DNA of 64,000 nt from UBA1479 sp038109305. Lineage in GTDB: Bacteria > Pseudomonadota > Alphaproteobacteria > Rhodospirillales > Casp-alpha2. Shown here piece after piece: positions 15,696 to 24,924 of the stretch. The translations under genes were made by a program, and so were the position numbers. The stretch lies in the NCBI GenBank assembly GCA_038109305.1, contig JAYNIR010000010.1, positions 45,217 through 109,216 on the forward strand, written 5' to 3'. The notes under the pieces were generated by a model. It searched no databases. It saw only the letters and a list, made by a program, of their open reading frames with translations, and had not been told where the DNA came from. Position 1 is the stretch's first letter. The number at the start of each line of letters is the position of its first letter.

Positions 15696-16034
15696 TCAGA
15701 TAAGGTCTAGGACATTTTCCGGCGGCCGCCCGAGGACCGCCTGCCCACCCTTGACCACGATGGGCCGCTCAATCGCCCGCGGATTTGCGATCATCCCCTT
15801 GATCAAGGCGTCCGGTGCCATGTCCCTAGTCAAACCGGCTTCGCGGCCTTCGGATTGGCGCAGCACATCCTTGGCCTCCAATCCCAGTTTGGCGAGCAAT
15901 TCCTTGAACTCCGCCACCGAGGGCGGTTTGTCCAAATACAGGACGATTTCGGGCTTAACCCCGTTCTTTTCCAGCAATTGAAGCGTCTGGCGCGATTTGC
16001 TGCATTTCGGGTTGTGGTAAATGGTGACGCTCAT
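15696..16034 (-). CDS. arsC: ArsC-family arsenate reductase (glutaredoxin type)
   Basis: A 112-residue cytoplasmic protein with the start SVTIYHNPKCSKSRQTL, in which the cysteine at about residue 12 is the arsenate-accepting cysteine of plasmid R773-type ArsC. The length, the NPRAIERPIVV segment and GRPPENV near the end are typical. It reduces arsenate to arsenite using glutathione/glutaredoxin. No other ars gene is near, so the chromosomal YfgD-like branch, which may not act on arsenate, is also possible. The 214 bases between it and the TPR pseudogene show no gene. Confidence 0.85.
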   Translation of the reverse strand: MSVTIYHNPKCSKSRQTLQLLEKNGVKPEIVLYLDKPPSVAEFKELLAKLGLEAKDVLRQSEGREAGLTRDMAPDALIKGMIANPRAIERPIVVKGGQAVLGRPPENVLDLI

Positions 16035-16086
16035 CCGGGCCTCCCTTCGTGGTGCAGTGGTCGGTCTTGCCTACCGCTTTATGCGG

Positions 16087-17225
16087 TCAGGCCAACTTAA
16101 CGGAGGGCGGATTAGAGATTTCCGGCGCCTCCAACGGAATGGTTTCGAGATAGACCGAACGGCTCGGGAAAGCAAATCCGGCGCCGGCGCCCTTGACGAT
16201 TTCCTTGATCCGGCAGGCCAGCGCTTCCTTGATTTCGAGCCATTCGCCCCATTTCGTCGTCTTGGTAAAGCAATAGACCAGGATGTTGATCGACGAGTCG
16301 GCGAAACTATCGACGCGGACAAACGTCGATACGTCCGTCCCCGGCGCAAAAGCGTCGTTGGGACGTATATAGGCGTCGATCCCATCCTGGATTTCGCGCA
16401 GTTGGTCGACCGTTACCGGTATTCGACGCCGATGATCCATTTGATCCGCCGGTGGGTCATGTTCGAAAAATTGATGACCGCAGAACCCAAAAGCTTGGTG
16501 TTCGGCACCATGACCGGGGCCTTGTCGAAACGGCGAACCGAGGTGGAGCGAAACCCGATGGTTTCCACCGTGCCCTCGACGATGCCGGGCACGTTGATCC
16601 AATCGCCCTTATGAAAGCGTTTTTCGGCCAGAATCAAAAGGCCCGCGATGAGGTTTTTGAACAGATCCTGCGCGCCAAGCGCCACGGCCACGCCCAATGG
16701 CCCGAACCCGGCGATGATCGGCCCGACCTGGATGCCCCAGATTTCCAGGATCGCCGCCGCGCCGATAACCATCACCGCAATGCGGATCGCCCGGGCCAGC
16801 CAATCGATCAGATCGGCCGTGAATACCTGAACAAGATTGTGCAGCAGCGAACTGAGCGGCTGCACCGCCCGATGGAATGCCCAAAAGATCATAAACGCGA
16901 CAAGCGAACGCAAAAAATTGGTCGCTATTAAATCGGGCAAGCTGTCGAGGCGCAGGACTTGAAACGCGAAGAAAAATCCAATCACAACCGGAACGACCCG
17001 GAGCGGCGACTCGATCGTTTCGAGAACGTCATCGTCCAATGTATTCGATATCCGGCGGTCCAAAACACGCATCCAAACCATCAAAAAGCGCGTCAATAGG
17101 CCCTGGAGAAGCAAGAAAAGGACAAAAATCCCGAACGAAGCGGCAATCCGGCTAACATCGACGCCGCCGATGCCGTGTTGCCACATGTCGACGGGTAAAT
17201 CCCAAAATTCCTTAAAATCTGACAT
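16087..17225 (-). pseudogene. MscS-family mechanosensitive channel, single frameshift
   Basis: From ATG 17225 the N-terminal 270 residues show several membrane helices and the MscS core: an AGFGPLGVAVALGAQ pore helix, the beta domain KRFHKGDWINVPGIVEGTVE and IGFRSTSVRRFD. The frame ends at TAA 16415-16413 just after IGVEYR. In the next frame the protein continues directly as VTVDQLREIQDGIDAYIR and runs to 16087 as a normal MscS C-terminal domain (FVRVDSFADSSINILVYCFT). So a one-base shift near 16420 splits a gene of about 380 residues. The truncated product keeps the pore but loses most of the cytoplasmic cage. It is monocistronic and divergent from the gene at 17341. Confidence 0.85.
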
Positions 17226-17340
17226 ATGTATTGTTTATTGTATGCTAGCTGCTCTTGGCTTGACTATTGGCCGAGCCAAGGGGAAACCGGGGAGCGGACA
17301 TCGGCGGGCCGAGGATCCGCGTGTAAACGTGGGGCAATCG

Positions 17341-18048
17341 ATGGGTATGGCTCGAATAGCGGGACTTGTTGGAGGTGTGCTCGGTGCGCTGGTCGTCGCA
17401 GCGGTGGGCGCGCAGCCCGCATGGGCTGCTGCCTGCGTCACCCCGAAAACCACGGCGCCACCCGTTGCCTACGCATCGCCCGCCGTCGGCACCAATCTTG
17501 TCTTCAAAATCACCCGAAATCCGGATTCCAAGTACAAGGAAATCCAGCACGAGCGCTACCGCGTTAAATCAGTCGAGGGCAATTCCGTCCGTTGGTACCG
17601 GGAACCGATGCATGGTAAGGGGCCGAACGAAGACATCACCATGTATCTGACGTTCGGCCGGCTAGAAAGCGACCAATGGGTTTATCAATTTGACCGCAAG
17701 AAATTGGACAAGTTGTGGCCTCTTAAACAGGGCAACGAAGCCGCCTACGATATTTCCGCGCGCCAGAAAAAAGATATCTCAAAAGAAGTCCTGAAATTGA
17801 AGGTGCAATTCTGCGTCCGCGGCTCCAAGAATTTCAAAATCGACGGCGTGACCTATTCAGCGCAGCTTGTCGACACGACGCTGGTCCTCGAAAAAGGTCC
17901 GAAAAACCTCGGCTGGGACCGGGCCGAAGTCGGCGCCTGGTATTCCAAGGAAATCGGCTTTGCCCTCCTGATGGAAGACCGTTACCTCAAGCAAGGTAAA
18001 CCGGTGTTGATTCAGCGGCGCGAAGTCGTCGAAGTCGACAAGAAATAA
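17341..18048 (+). CDS. exported protein of unknown function
   Basis: A 235-residue protein whose start (MARIAGLVGGVLGALVVAAV) is a clear signal peptide, cut near AWAAACV. The mature part is mainly beta, with no family I recognise (YKEIQHERYRVKSVEGNSVRWY, MYLTFGRLESDQWVYQFDR, GWDRAEVGAWYSKEIGFALL). It has two cysteines in the mature protein, at the N-terminus and in KVQFCVRG. ATG 17341 is followed by a second possible start at 17347; GGGG lies upstream. It probably sits in the periplasm. The 115-base gap before it serves divergent promoters with the MscS pseudogene. Confidence 0.65.
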   Translation: MGMARIAGLVGGVLGALVVAAVGAQPAWAAACVTPKTTAPPVAYASPAVGTNLVFKITRNPDSKYKEIQHERYRVKSVEGNSVRWYREPMHGKGPNEDITMYLTFGRLESDQWVYQFDRKKLDKLWPLKQGNEAAYDISARQKKDISKEVLKLKVQFCVRGSKNFKIDGVTYSAQLVDTTLVLEKGPKNLGWDRAEVGAWYSKEIGFALLMEDRYLKQGKPVLIQRREVVEVDKK

Positions 18049-18070
18049 TCCGCTTAACCGACGCCCTGCG

Positions 18071-19042
18071 TCAGGCCACCGGCCGGGGCGCGCAGTTCGA
18101 CTTTGCAAAGGCGATCCGGGCAGCCAAATCATCGAACGCAGAAGGGTCTCGGGCCAATTCGGCCTCGACCGCGGCAACCCGAAGCCCTAGGCCCTCGCCG
18201 TTGGCGATCTGAATGCTCAAACCTGGGCGGGCGTTAAGCTCCAGCATGACCGGACCCCGGTCTTCGTCCAGCACCATGTCGATCCCCTGATAGCCCAAGC
18301 CGGTCAGCTGATGAGACCGGGCGGCGTGGCTCAGGAGCGTATCCCAATGGGGTATCTGCACGCCGCGGACAGGCGCGCCCGTGTTCGGATGTTTGGTGAT
18401 GATCTTGTCGTGCCAGACAGCATTGAGCGTTTTGCCCGTGGTCATGTCGATGCCGGCGCCGATGGCGCCCTGATGCAAATTGGCTTTGCCCTTCGATTCC
18501 TCCGTCGGCAGGCGCGTCATGGCCATTACCGGCACGCCGAGAAACACGATAATCCTGATATCCGGCACGCCGCGGAAGGCGATTTTTTCAAAGACCTTGT
18601 CGAATTTAATCCGGTATTCGATCAACGCCTTGTCCAGTTGCCCGCCGAGCGAGAACGTCCCGGCCAGAATATTGTTGATATGAAACCGTATTTCCGCCGG
18701 CGACATGACGACGCCGTTGGCCAACCGGAACCCGTCGCCGTGCCGCCCCATAACCACCAGGATGCCGTCGCCGCCCGATCCTTCCGCCGGCTTGACGACG
18801 AAATCTTCATGGCCTTGGACGATATCGCAGAAGGTGCGGACTTCGTGCGGATAGCGGATCACACCGAACAGCTTGGGCACAGCGATGCCGGCCTTTTCCG
18901 CCAATTCCTTGGACAGAAGTTTGTCGTCGACCAGCGGATAAAACCGGCGTTCGTTGTACTCAAGAATGTATTCGGCATTGCGCCAGTTGAGGCCCATTAC
19001 CCCGTTCGCCCGCAGCCGCCGATAAGTGTCGAGGCATCCCAT
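18071..19042 (-). CDS. ATP-grasp alpha-L-glutamate ligase-like protein
   Basis: A 323-residue ATP-grasp enzyme of the family named alpha-L-glutamate ligase-like (RimK-related). Motifs seen are VVKPAEGSGGDGILVV (nucleotide loop), DIRIIVFLGVPVMAMTRLPT, and the metal-binding MLELNARPGLSIQIAN near the C-terminus. It should form an amide bond using ATP, probably adding an amino acid such as glutamate to a peptide or protein. It is the last gene of a tight three-gene operon with a 7TM transglutaminase-like protein (9 bases away) and a retropepsin-like protease. The substrate is unknown. The protease partner parallels the RimB/RimK pair, in which one enzyme adds glutamate and the other cuts it off. 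Confidence 0.82.
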   Translation of the reverse strand: MGCLDTYRRLRANGVMGLNWRNAEYILEYNERRFYPLVDDKLLSKELAEKAGIAVPKLFGVIRYPHEVRTFCDIVQGHEDFVVKPAEGSGGDGILVVMGRHGDGFRLANGVVMSPAEIRFHINNILAGTFSLGGQLDKALIEYRIKFDKVFEKIAFRGVPDIRIIVFLGVPVMAMTRLPTEESKGKANLHQGAIGAGIDMTTGKTLNAVWHDKIITKHPNTGAPVRGVQIPHWDTLLSHAARSHQLTGLGYQGIDMVLDEDRGPVMLELNARPGLSIQIANGEGLGLRVAAVEAELARDPSAFDDLAARIAFAKSNCAPRPVA

Positions 19043-19051
19043 GCCCTGGCC

Positions 19052-20611
19052 CTACTTCAGCGTCTCGGAATTGACGGCGCGAGACAGCGGGCCGAAGCGG
19101 ATCAATTCCGTCAGCCGGTATCCCGAATACCGGCCGAGCAACAGGACGAAAGCCAGCGTCACCAATAGAAGTTCGGGGAAGGTGAAGAACAGGTGCTCGC
19201 TCAGCGGATTGCTAATGATCAGATAGCAGATCGTCGCCATGGCCAAGCTACCGACGCCTTGCTGCACCGCCGCGCGGGGGCCGCGTTCGTCCCAGATGAC
19301 GGACATCCGTTCGACCGTCATGGTCAGGATCACCATGGGGAACAGCGCAATCGACAGACCGCCGGTCAGGCCGAATTGCGAACTGAGGACGCTTAGACCC
19401 GCCATGGCGCCGACGACGACGATCAGCACCGCCCCGAGCCTGGGCACGACCAGCAACTTTAATCTTTCCATCCAAAGCCTGATCGCCAGGCCGATGGAAA
19501 CGATGACGATGAAAAGCGTAATCCCCCACAAAAGCTGGGTTTCGCGGAACGCCAGCGCGATCAGCACCGGCATGAAGGTGCCGAAGCTTTTGATCCCGAT
19601 GATGTTGCGAAAAATCACCAGGACCAAAACACCCAGCGGCACGACAAGAATCACCCGGTAAACCTGTTGCGCCTCGATGGGGAGCAACTTCATGGCCGAT
19701 ATCAGCAGGTTCGGATTTTCCGACCGGCCGAGCGCTTCGACCAGCGCGCGGTCGGACGCGGGGCGGGACACCACCCGGACTTTCGGCACGGACCCACCGG
19801 TCACATGAACGAATTTCGACGGGCCATACCACCAGGGAAACCAGGTGGCGGGTATTTTCGGCTTCGACGGATCGAGGGACAAACGACGCCAATGCCCGTT
19901 ATGGACGACCTCGATCCAGTGCAGGAACCGGGCAGCGCCTTTGCCCTGGCCTTTGTTCAAATCGTGCGCCAGATCGATGCCGTGGACGGTCCGGGCGGTA
20001 ATGCCGCCGACCGTCAGAATGCCTACCGCGACGTACGCCGTGCGTTCGGCGCCGGGCGCCACGCCCAGCAGCACGGCGGCCTGTTGCCCGGACGGTTTTT
20101 CGTTGAGAATTTTCACAACTTCGACGGCGGCCCCCCGGTCGCCCTTGGTATTCTTGCGCGCGGCCGCCATGATCGCCTTGGCGGCGTCAAGCTGCGTATC
20201 CAACCAAGTGGGCGTGACCGGCGTCCATTCGCCCGCCGGGGACGGCGGCAGGAGCCTGTCGGCTTGGTTTACAAGAAACCGGAAATAGACAGTCTGCTGC
20301 CCGCCCGGGCCGCGCCTCGAGGTCAATGTGGCGCTTCGGCCCTCGCTGCGGTTGTCCGTATTGACCATGTACCCACGGCCGACGAAGCTTTGATCGAGGA
20401 TCGTGTGATTCCGCGTGTTCCGTGGCGTGAATAGGCGCACGGATACCGGTCCGCCGGTACTTTGGAAGGTGACCCGCGCCTCGACCTCCCAGTTGTCGGG
20501 GATATTGTCAGGCGCCACGGGAAAATCCAGAACCGCGATTTTGTAGGCAAAAAGCCCCGTGCCCAACACGAAACATAAGATCGCCAAGCCATAAACGAGC
20601 CGGTTTTTCAC
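19052..20611 (-). CDS. inactive transglutaminase-like protein fused to 7 membrane helices
   Basis: A 519-residue inner-membrane protein. It has one N-terminal helix (residues about 5-27), a large extracytoplasmic region to about 290 with a transglutaminase-like fold (TARTVHGIDLAH, RFLHWIEVVHNGHWRRLSLDP), and then about seven helices (325-505) in the 7TM domain. The catalytic cysteine expected of an active transglutaminase is not evident, consistent with the family name. It overlaps the protease gene by 4 bases and lies 9 bases before the ATP-grasp gene. The membrane domain may signal or anchor a periplasmic sensor for the pair of enzymes; this is inference. Confidence 0.82.
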   Translation of the reverse strand: MKNRLVYGLAILCFVLGTGLFAYKIAVLDFPVAPDNIPDNWEVEARVTFQSTGGPVSVRLFTPRNTRNHTILDQSFVGRGYMVNTDNRSEGRSATLTSRRGPGGQQTVYFRFLVNQADRLLPPSPAGEWTPVTPTWLDTQLDAAKAIMAAARKNTKGDRGAAVEVVKILNEKPSGQQAAVLLGVAPGAERTAYVAVGILTVGGITARTVHGIDLAHDLNKGQGKGAARFLHWIEVVHNGHWRRLSLDPSKPKIPATWFPWWYGPSKFVHVTGGSVPKVRVVSRPASDRALVEALGRSENPNLLISAMKLLPIEAQQVYRVILVVPLGVLVLVIFRNIIGIKSFGTFMPVLIALAFRETQLLWGITLFIVIVSIGLAIRLWMERLKLLVVPRLGAVLIVVVGAMAGLSVLSSQFGLTGGLSIALFPMVILTMTVERMSVIWDERGPRAAVQQGVGSLAMATICYLIISNPLSEHLFFTFPELLLVTLAFVLLLGRYSGYRLTELIRFGPLSRAVNSETLK

Positions 20612-21108
20612 TGTGCGCCCCCCTTACAGTCGGGCGTCGTCAGGTATTTCTTCGACACATCGACGACGTATGACCCTTTCAAAAAACTGGCACCGACCAG
20701 CATGCGAAACGAGAGCTTTTTGCGGCTGGCCAGATTGACCTCAACCGTTTTCGCAAAATCCCCGACACAGATTTTCATCATCACCACGGGCCGTTCCTGG
20801 CTGCTGCCGGCTCGGTCGATTGTCGCGATTCGGTGCAGCGGCCTTTCAAGGTCCGCCCGCTTGTTTTCGTCCAATTCGATCGTGAAGCGCACCCACTGAG
20901 CGCCCTTCCGGTCGAATATCTGCCATTTAAGCGTATCGATGGAGGAGTTCTCCGCGCCGGTATCCACTTTCGCGGCGACGCCGAGGCCTTCCGGCATGAG
21001 AACGACTTTTTCAAATATACCGACGGTCGGAAAGTCCGCGCGGGTGGTATCCGGCGCTGCCGCCAATCCGAAAACCAGCACGCAAAGTATCGCAAATACG
21101 CGCTTCAT
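20608..21108 (-). CDS. retropepsin-like (RimB/Zn_protease family) exported aspartic protease
   Basis: A 166-residue protein with a signal peptide (residues about 1-22, ILCVLVFGLAAAPD) and the family active site VAAKVDTGAENSSIDT, a single Asp-Thr-Gly as in retroviral-type aspartic proteases. FRMLVGASFLKGSYVVD is the second conserved segment. Databases call the family ATP-dependent zinc protease, but the DTG motif supports a retropepsin fold. It is the first gene of the three-gene operon 21108-18071. Its signal peptide puts it in the periplasm, whereas the ATP-grasp partner must be cytoplasmic, so the modified substrate may be exported before it is cleaved. Confidence 0.82.
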   Translation of the reverse strand: MKRVFAILCVLVFGLAAAPDTTRADFPTVGIFEKVVLMPEGLGVAAKVDTGAENSSIDTLKWQIFDRKGAQWVRFTIELDENKRADLERPLHRIATIDRAGSSQERPVVMMKICVGDFAKTVEVNLASRKKLSFRMLVGASFLKGSYVVDVSKKYLTTPDCKGGAQ

Positions 21109-21178
21109 CCGCCCATGCCCTCAATGACACCGCCCCATGGTGACAGGTTCCGCATGGCTGGACATCCGTTTTTTACAA

Positions 21179-21781
21179 TCACGCCGACCAATCCGGGTCG
21201 GCGGCGTCGGCCACGCGGCGCGCCGTATCGTAATCGAACCCGGCCCGGGCCAATGCCGCCATGTCCTTTTCCCGGTATTCGGCGCGAATCGCCGGATCGT
21301 CGCCGCGGAACGGCCCCAACCGGCGGCGCCGGGCAAACGCCCAGGCCGCGGCCTGGTCCGTATCCCGGCCGTCGAGGTCTTGGGCCAAGGCGTCGAGCGC
21401 ACGCTCGACATCCGCTTCGCCGACGCCGCGCTGTTTCAACCGGTAGCGAATGCCCATGACAGGCGTGCCGCGGCGGTGCAGGTCGGCGGCGCGGGCTTCG
21501 GCAAACGCGCCGTCGTTCAATAGGCCCGCCCGGATGTAGCGTTCAATAATATCGTCGACGAAAGTCCTTCCCTCTTCCGGATCGGTGTCGTGGAAGCGGG
21601 CGGACCGCACGACCCGGCGCATGAGAACCTGACGAAGATTTTCGGCGCTTGAGGCAAACCGGCCGAGATAATGCAGAGCAGCGTTTTCCAAGTGGCTTTT
21701 GGTCGCCTTTTTGGGGCCTCTGCGCTTTCTTTTCTTCCCGGCGCCTTGCGCCGGCGGGTCGAATTCCGGTGGACTTTCCAT
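21179..21781 (-). CDS. recX: RecX-family regulator of RecA
   Basis: A 200-residue basic-start protein (KKRKRRGPKK). Three RecX helical repeats are visible: ENAALHYLGRFASSAENLRQVLMRR, FVDDIIERYIRAGLLNDGAFAEAR, and MGIRYRLKQRGVGEADVERAL. RecX binds RecA filaments and limits their activity. recA is not in the window. It is divergent from the ABC permease at 21808, with only 26 bases between the two starts, so both promoters must overlap coding sequence or be very compact. Confidence 0.85.
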   Translation of the reverse strand: MESPPEFDPPAQGAGKKRKRRGPKKATKSHLENAALHYLGRFASSAENLRQVLMRRVVRSARFHDTDPEEGRTFVDDIIERYIRAGLLNDGAFAEARAADLHRRGTPVMGIRYRLKQRGVGEADVERALDALAQDLDGRDTDQAAAWAFARRRRLGPFRGDDPAIRAEYREKDMAALARAGFDYDTARRVADAADPDWSA

Positions 21782-21807
21782 GGTCTAATCTTATAAGCAC
21801 CATCATC

Positions 21808-22623
21808 ATGTCTGACCAGAATTCAACCGCCGCACCCATGGGTCCGCGCCGCATGGGAGCCGTCAATTGGACCGGCCTGTGGACGCTCTACCTCCGCGAA
21901 GTCCGGCGGTTCATGAAAGTCTACACCCAGACGCTGATCGCGCCCCTGGTGACGACGCTCCTGTTTCTCGCGGTCTTTGCGTTGGCGCTCGGCGGGCAGG
22001 ACCGGATCGTCGACGGCCTTCCATTTACGACATTTCTCGCCCCCGGTCTGATCATGATGGCGATCGCGCAAAATTCCTTCGCCAATACATCCAGTTCCAT
22101 CGTCATCGCCAAGGTCCAGGGCAATATCGTCGACAGCCTGATGCCGCCCCTTAACGCGCATGAACTTGTTTTCGGTTTCGCCATCGGCGGCATGACCCGG
22201 GGCGTCTGCGTCGCCGTCGTCGTCTGGGCGGCGATGGCCGTCGCCGTCGGGATCGGCGTGCACAGCTTCGCGTTCGTGATCTTTCATGGGGTCATGGGAG
22301 CGTTGATGTTATCGCTTCTGGGGCTTGCCGGCGGCATCTGGTCGGAAAAGTTCGACCACATCGCCGCAGTGACCAACTTCGTCATCACGCCGCTGGCGTT
22401 TCTCTCCGGCACGTTTTATTCGATCCAGCGCCTGCCCGAAGCGGCCCAGGTCGCCGCCCACCTGAACCCCTTTTTCTATATGATCGACGGCATCCGATAT
22501 GGCTTTATCGGCCACGCCGACGGCAGCCTGGCCGCCGGGATCGCGGTCATGACGGGGATCAACGCGGGCCTTTGGAGGCTTTGCACCTGGATGTTCAAGA
22601 CCGGCTACAAGCTGAGGGATTGA
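21808..22623 (+). CDS. ABC-2 type transporter permease
   Basis: A 271-residue inner-membrane permease with about six helices and the ABC-2 signature near the C-terminus (FVITPLAFLSGTFYSIQRLPE...LNPFFYMIDGIRYGFIG), as in the multidrug/polysaccharide NodJ/YadH group. The amphipathic start GLWTLYLREVRRFMKVYTQT is typical. ATG 21808 is preferred; the longer open frame begins inside recX. No ATPase subunit is adjacent, so its partner must be encoded elsewhere. The YadH-type permease is usually paired with a YadG-type ATPase. Confidence 0.85.
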   Translation: MSDQNSTAAPMGPRRMGAVNWTGLWTLYLREVRRFMKVYTQTLIAPLVTTLLFLAVFALALGGQDRIVDGLPFTTFLAPGLIMMAIAQNSFANTSSSIVIAKVQGNIVDSLMPPLNAHELVFGFAIGGMTRGVCVAVVVWAAMAVAVGIGVHSFAFVIFHGVMGALMLSLLGLAGGIWSEKFDHIAAVTNFVITPLAFLSGTFYSIQRLPEAAQVAAHLNPFFYMIDGIRYGFIGHADGSLAAGIAVMTGINAGLWRLCTWMFKTGYKLRD

Positions 22624-22664
22624 CGCCCGCCCCGGACGGCCTCCGCACCGGCCGTTTGCGACCG

Positions 22665-22693
22665 TTGACAAGCCCCCCTTGGATCACGATACT
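22665..22693 (+). promoter_or_regulatory. sigma-70-type promoter for argD-argF
   Basis: TTGACA (22665-22670) and GATACT (22688-22693) are 17 bases apart, a near-consensus promoter. Transcription would start near 22700, leaving a leader of about 100 bases before argD that contains a terminator-like hairpin. Confidence 0.6.
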
Positions 22694-22722
22694 TCGCGGC
22701 TTTCCGACGCCTAACCTGAAAC

Positions 22723-22760
22723 GCCCCTGGCCCGTTCGTCTGATTCTGGGGGCTTTTTTT
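22723..22760 (+). terminator. terminator-like hairpin with T7 in the argD leader
   Basis: GCCCC (22723-22727) pairs with GGGGC (22749-22753), followed at once by seven T. The loop is long (21 bases) and may hold a smaller stem. It lies between the promoter at 22665 and argD, so it could act as an attenuator, or it could end transcripts from the ABC permease gene. Confidence 0.5.
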
Positions 22761-22804
22761 GTTTCACCGGGGACCCGCGGGTCCCGATGCCTTAGGAGAG
22801 CGAA

Positions 22805-23998
22805 ATGATCAGCGCCGTCATGCCGAATTACGCGCGGACCGACCTCGTCCTGACCAGGGGCGAGGGCATGTACGTCTGGGCGGACGACGGCCGACGTCTC
22901 CTCGACATGGGATCGGGCATCGCCGTCAACACGCTGGGCCACTGCCACCCGAAACTGGTGACGGCGCTGACCGAGCAGGCGAACAAATTGTGGCATACGT
23001 CGAACCTGTACCGCGTTGCCGGGCAGGAAAAGGTCGCAAACCTGCTGGTCAAACACACCTTCGCCGATACTGCGTTTTTCAACAACTCGGGCGCGGAAGC
23101 GGTGGAAGCGACCATCAAGATGGCGCGGCGTTTTCACCACGACGCCGGTCACCCGGAAAAGAACCGCATCCTGTGCTGCAACGGCGCCTTTCACGGTCGG
23201 TCGCTTACCGATCTGGCGGCCGGGTCGAACGAAACCCACCGCATCGGGTTCGGCCCCCTGCCCGACGGCTTCGACCATGTGCCGTTCGACAATCTGAACG
23301 CCATGCGCGCCGCGGTCACCGATAAGACGGCCGCCATTCTGGTTGAACCGGTCCAGGGCGAAGGCGGCATCCGCGCTTGTTCGCCGGGATTCCTGAAAGG
23401 CGTCCGCGAAATCTGCGACGAGTTCGGCATCCTGATGGTGCTGGATGAAGTGCAGACCGGCAACGGCCGCACCGGCAAACTGTATGCCCACGAATGGGCC
23501 GGCGTCACGCCGGACATCATGGCGACGGCCAAGGGCGTCGGCGGCGGATTCCCTGTGGGCGTCGTGCTAGCGACGGAACGCGCCGCCAAACCGATGGTCG
23601 CGGGATCGCACGGGTCGACCTTCGGCGGGCAGATGCTCGCCATGGCGGCGGTGAGCGCAACATTGGAAACCCTGCTCGAACCGGGTTTCATGGAACGGGT
23701 CGATAAAATCGCCCGCGTCCTTAGGGGCCGGCTGGGCGAGGTCGTGCACAAGCACCCGAAGGTGCTGGAAGACGTGCGCGGCCAGGGCCTTATGGTCGGC
23801 ATGCGCTGCGTCGTACCGAACGGCGATCTGGTCGCCAAGATGCTTGAAAACGGCGTCTTGACCGTGCCGGCAGGTGAAAACGTGCTGCGCATGCTGCCGC
23901 CGCTGATCATCGAGGAAAGCCACATCGACGAAACCGCTCGGGCGCTCGACAAAAGCTGTGCCGACATCGCAGCCAAGGCCGAAGGCGGGGCGGGCTGA
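22805..23998 (+). CDS. argD: acetylornithine aminotransferase
   Basis: A 397-residue class III PLP aminotransferase that converts N-acetylglutamate 5-semialdehyde to acetylornithine in arginine synthesis (and often succinyl-diaminopimelate in lysine synthesis). Seen are NNSGAEAVEATIKMAR, FHGRS, LDEVQTGNGRTG and the PLP lysine in MATAKGVGGGFPVG. A GGAGAG precedes ATG 22805. Its stop overlaps the argF start (TGATG), a coupled pair common in Alphaproteobacteria. Confidence 0.95.
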   Translation: MISAVMPNYARTDLVLTRGEGMYVWADDGRRLLDMGSGIAVNTLGHCHPKLVTALTEQANKLWHTSNLYRVAGQEKVANLLVKHTFADTAFFNNSGAEAVEATIKMARRFHHDAGHPEKNRILCCNGAFHGRSLTDLAAGSNETHRIGFGPLPDGFDHVPFDNLNAMRAAVTDKTAAILVEPVQGEGGIRACSPGFLKGVREICDEFGILMVLDEVQTGNGRTGKLYAHEWAGVTPDIMATAKGVGGGFPVGVVLATERAAKPMVAGSHGSTFGGQMLAMAAVSATLETLLEPGFMERVDKIARVLRGRLGEVVHKHPKVLEDVRGQGLMVGMRCVVPNGDLVAKMLENGVLTVPAGENVLRMLPPLIIEESHIDETARALDKSCADIAAKAEGGAG

Positions 23999-24909
23999 TG
24001 TTCGGCCCCCGTCATTTCCTTGACCTGGACCGGGTCGACGCGGCGACGCTGCGACGCATTCTCGACCACGCGTCTGAGATGAAGGAGGCCGGCGCTGGGG
24101 CGCCGAAACCGCTTGTGGGCAAGACGCTGGCGATGATTTTCGAAAAGCCGTCGACCCGCACCCGGGTCTCGTTCGAAGTCGGTATTCAACAGCTCGGCGG
24201 GCAGGCCGTCATGCTGTCGGGTGCGGATTCCCAGCTGGGGCGCGGCGAAACCGTCGCCGACACGGCGCGCGTGCTATCGCGATACTGCGATGCGATCATG
24301 ATCCGGACCGATGACCCGGCAAAACTGAATGGCCTTGCCGAATACGCCACCGTGCCGGTGATTAACGGCCTGACGGACGCCAGCCACCCCTGTCAGATCA
24401 TGGCCGACGTCATGACCTTCGAAGAATACCGAGGCAATATCAAAGGTCGCACGGTCGCCTGGTCCGGCGACGGTAACAACGTGTCCGTATCCTTCATTCA
24501 GGGCGCGGCGCGGTTCGGTTATCGCCTGCGCCTGGCCTGCCCGGAACCACTGCAGCCCGACACCAGCGCAATCGATTGGGCCCGCGGCGAAGGCGCGGAC
24601 ATCGCCCTCACCGACGATGCCGCCCAGGCGGTCGTCGGCGCAGACCTTGTGGTGACGGACACCTGGGTTTCCATGGGCGACAAGGATGCCGCCAATCGGC
24701 ACAACATGTTGCTGCCCTTTCGGATCGATGCGGCGTTGATGGCGAAGGCGCACCCGGACGCCTTGTTCATGCATTGCCTGCCGGCGCACCGGGGCGATGA
24801 AGTGACCGACGACGTCATGGACGGCCCGCAATCGGTTGTGTTCGACGAAGCGGAAAACCGCCTTCATGCGCAAAAAGGCATCCTCGCCTGGTGCCTAGGC
24901 GCCATTTGA
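23998..24909 (+). CDS. argF: ornithine carbamoyltransferase
   Basis: A 303-residue enzyme that makes citrulline from ornithine and carbamoyl phosphate. Family motifs are complete: EKPSTRTRVSFEVG (carbamoyl phosphate), HPCQIMAD, VTDTWVSMGD (ornithine loop) and MHCLPAHRGDEV. It is translationally coupled to argD. A decayed acetyltransferase follows after 15 bases and then hslO, an order that probably once formed a single transcript. Confidence 0.95.
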   Translation: MFGPRHFLDLDRVDAATLRRILDHASEMKEAGAGAPKPLVGKTLAMIFEKPSTRTRVSFEVGIQQLGGQAVMLSGADSQLGRGETVADTARVLSRYCDAIMIRTDDPAKLNGLAEYATVPVINGLTDASHPCQIMADVMTFEEYRGNIKGRTVAWSGDGNNVSVSFIQGAARFGYRLRLACPEPLQPDTSAIDWARGEGADIALTDDAAQAVVGADLVVTDTWVSMGDKDAANRHNMLLPFRIDAALMAKAHPDALFMHCLPAHRGDEVTDDVMDGPQSVVFDEAENRLHAQKGILAWCLGAI

Positions 24910-24924
24910 TCCCAGCCCACCAGG

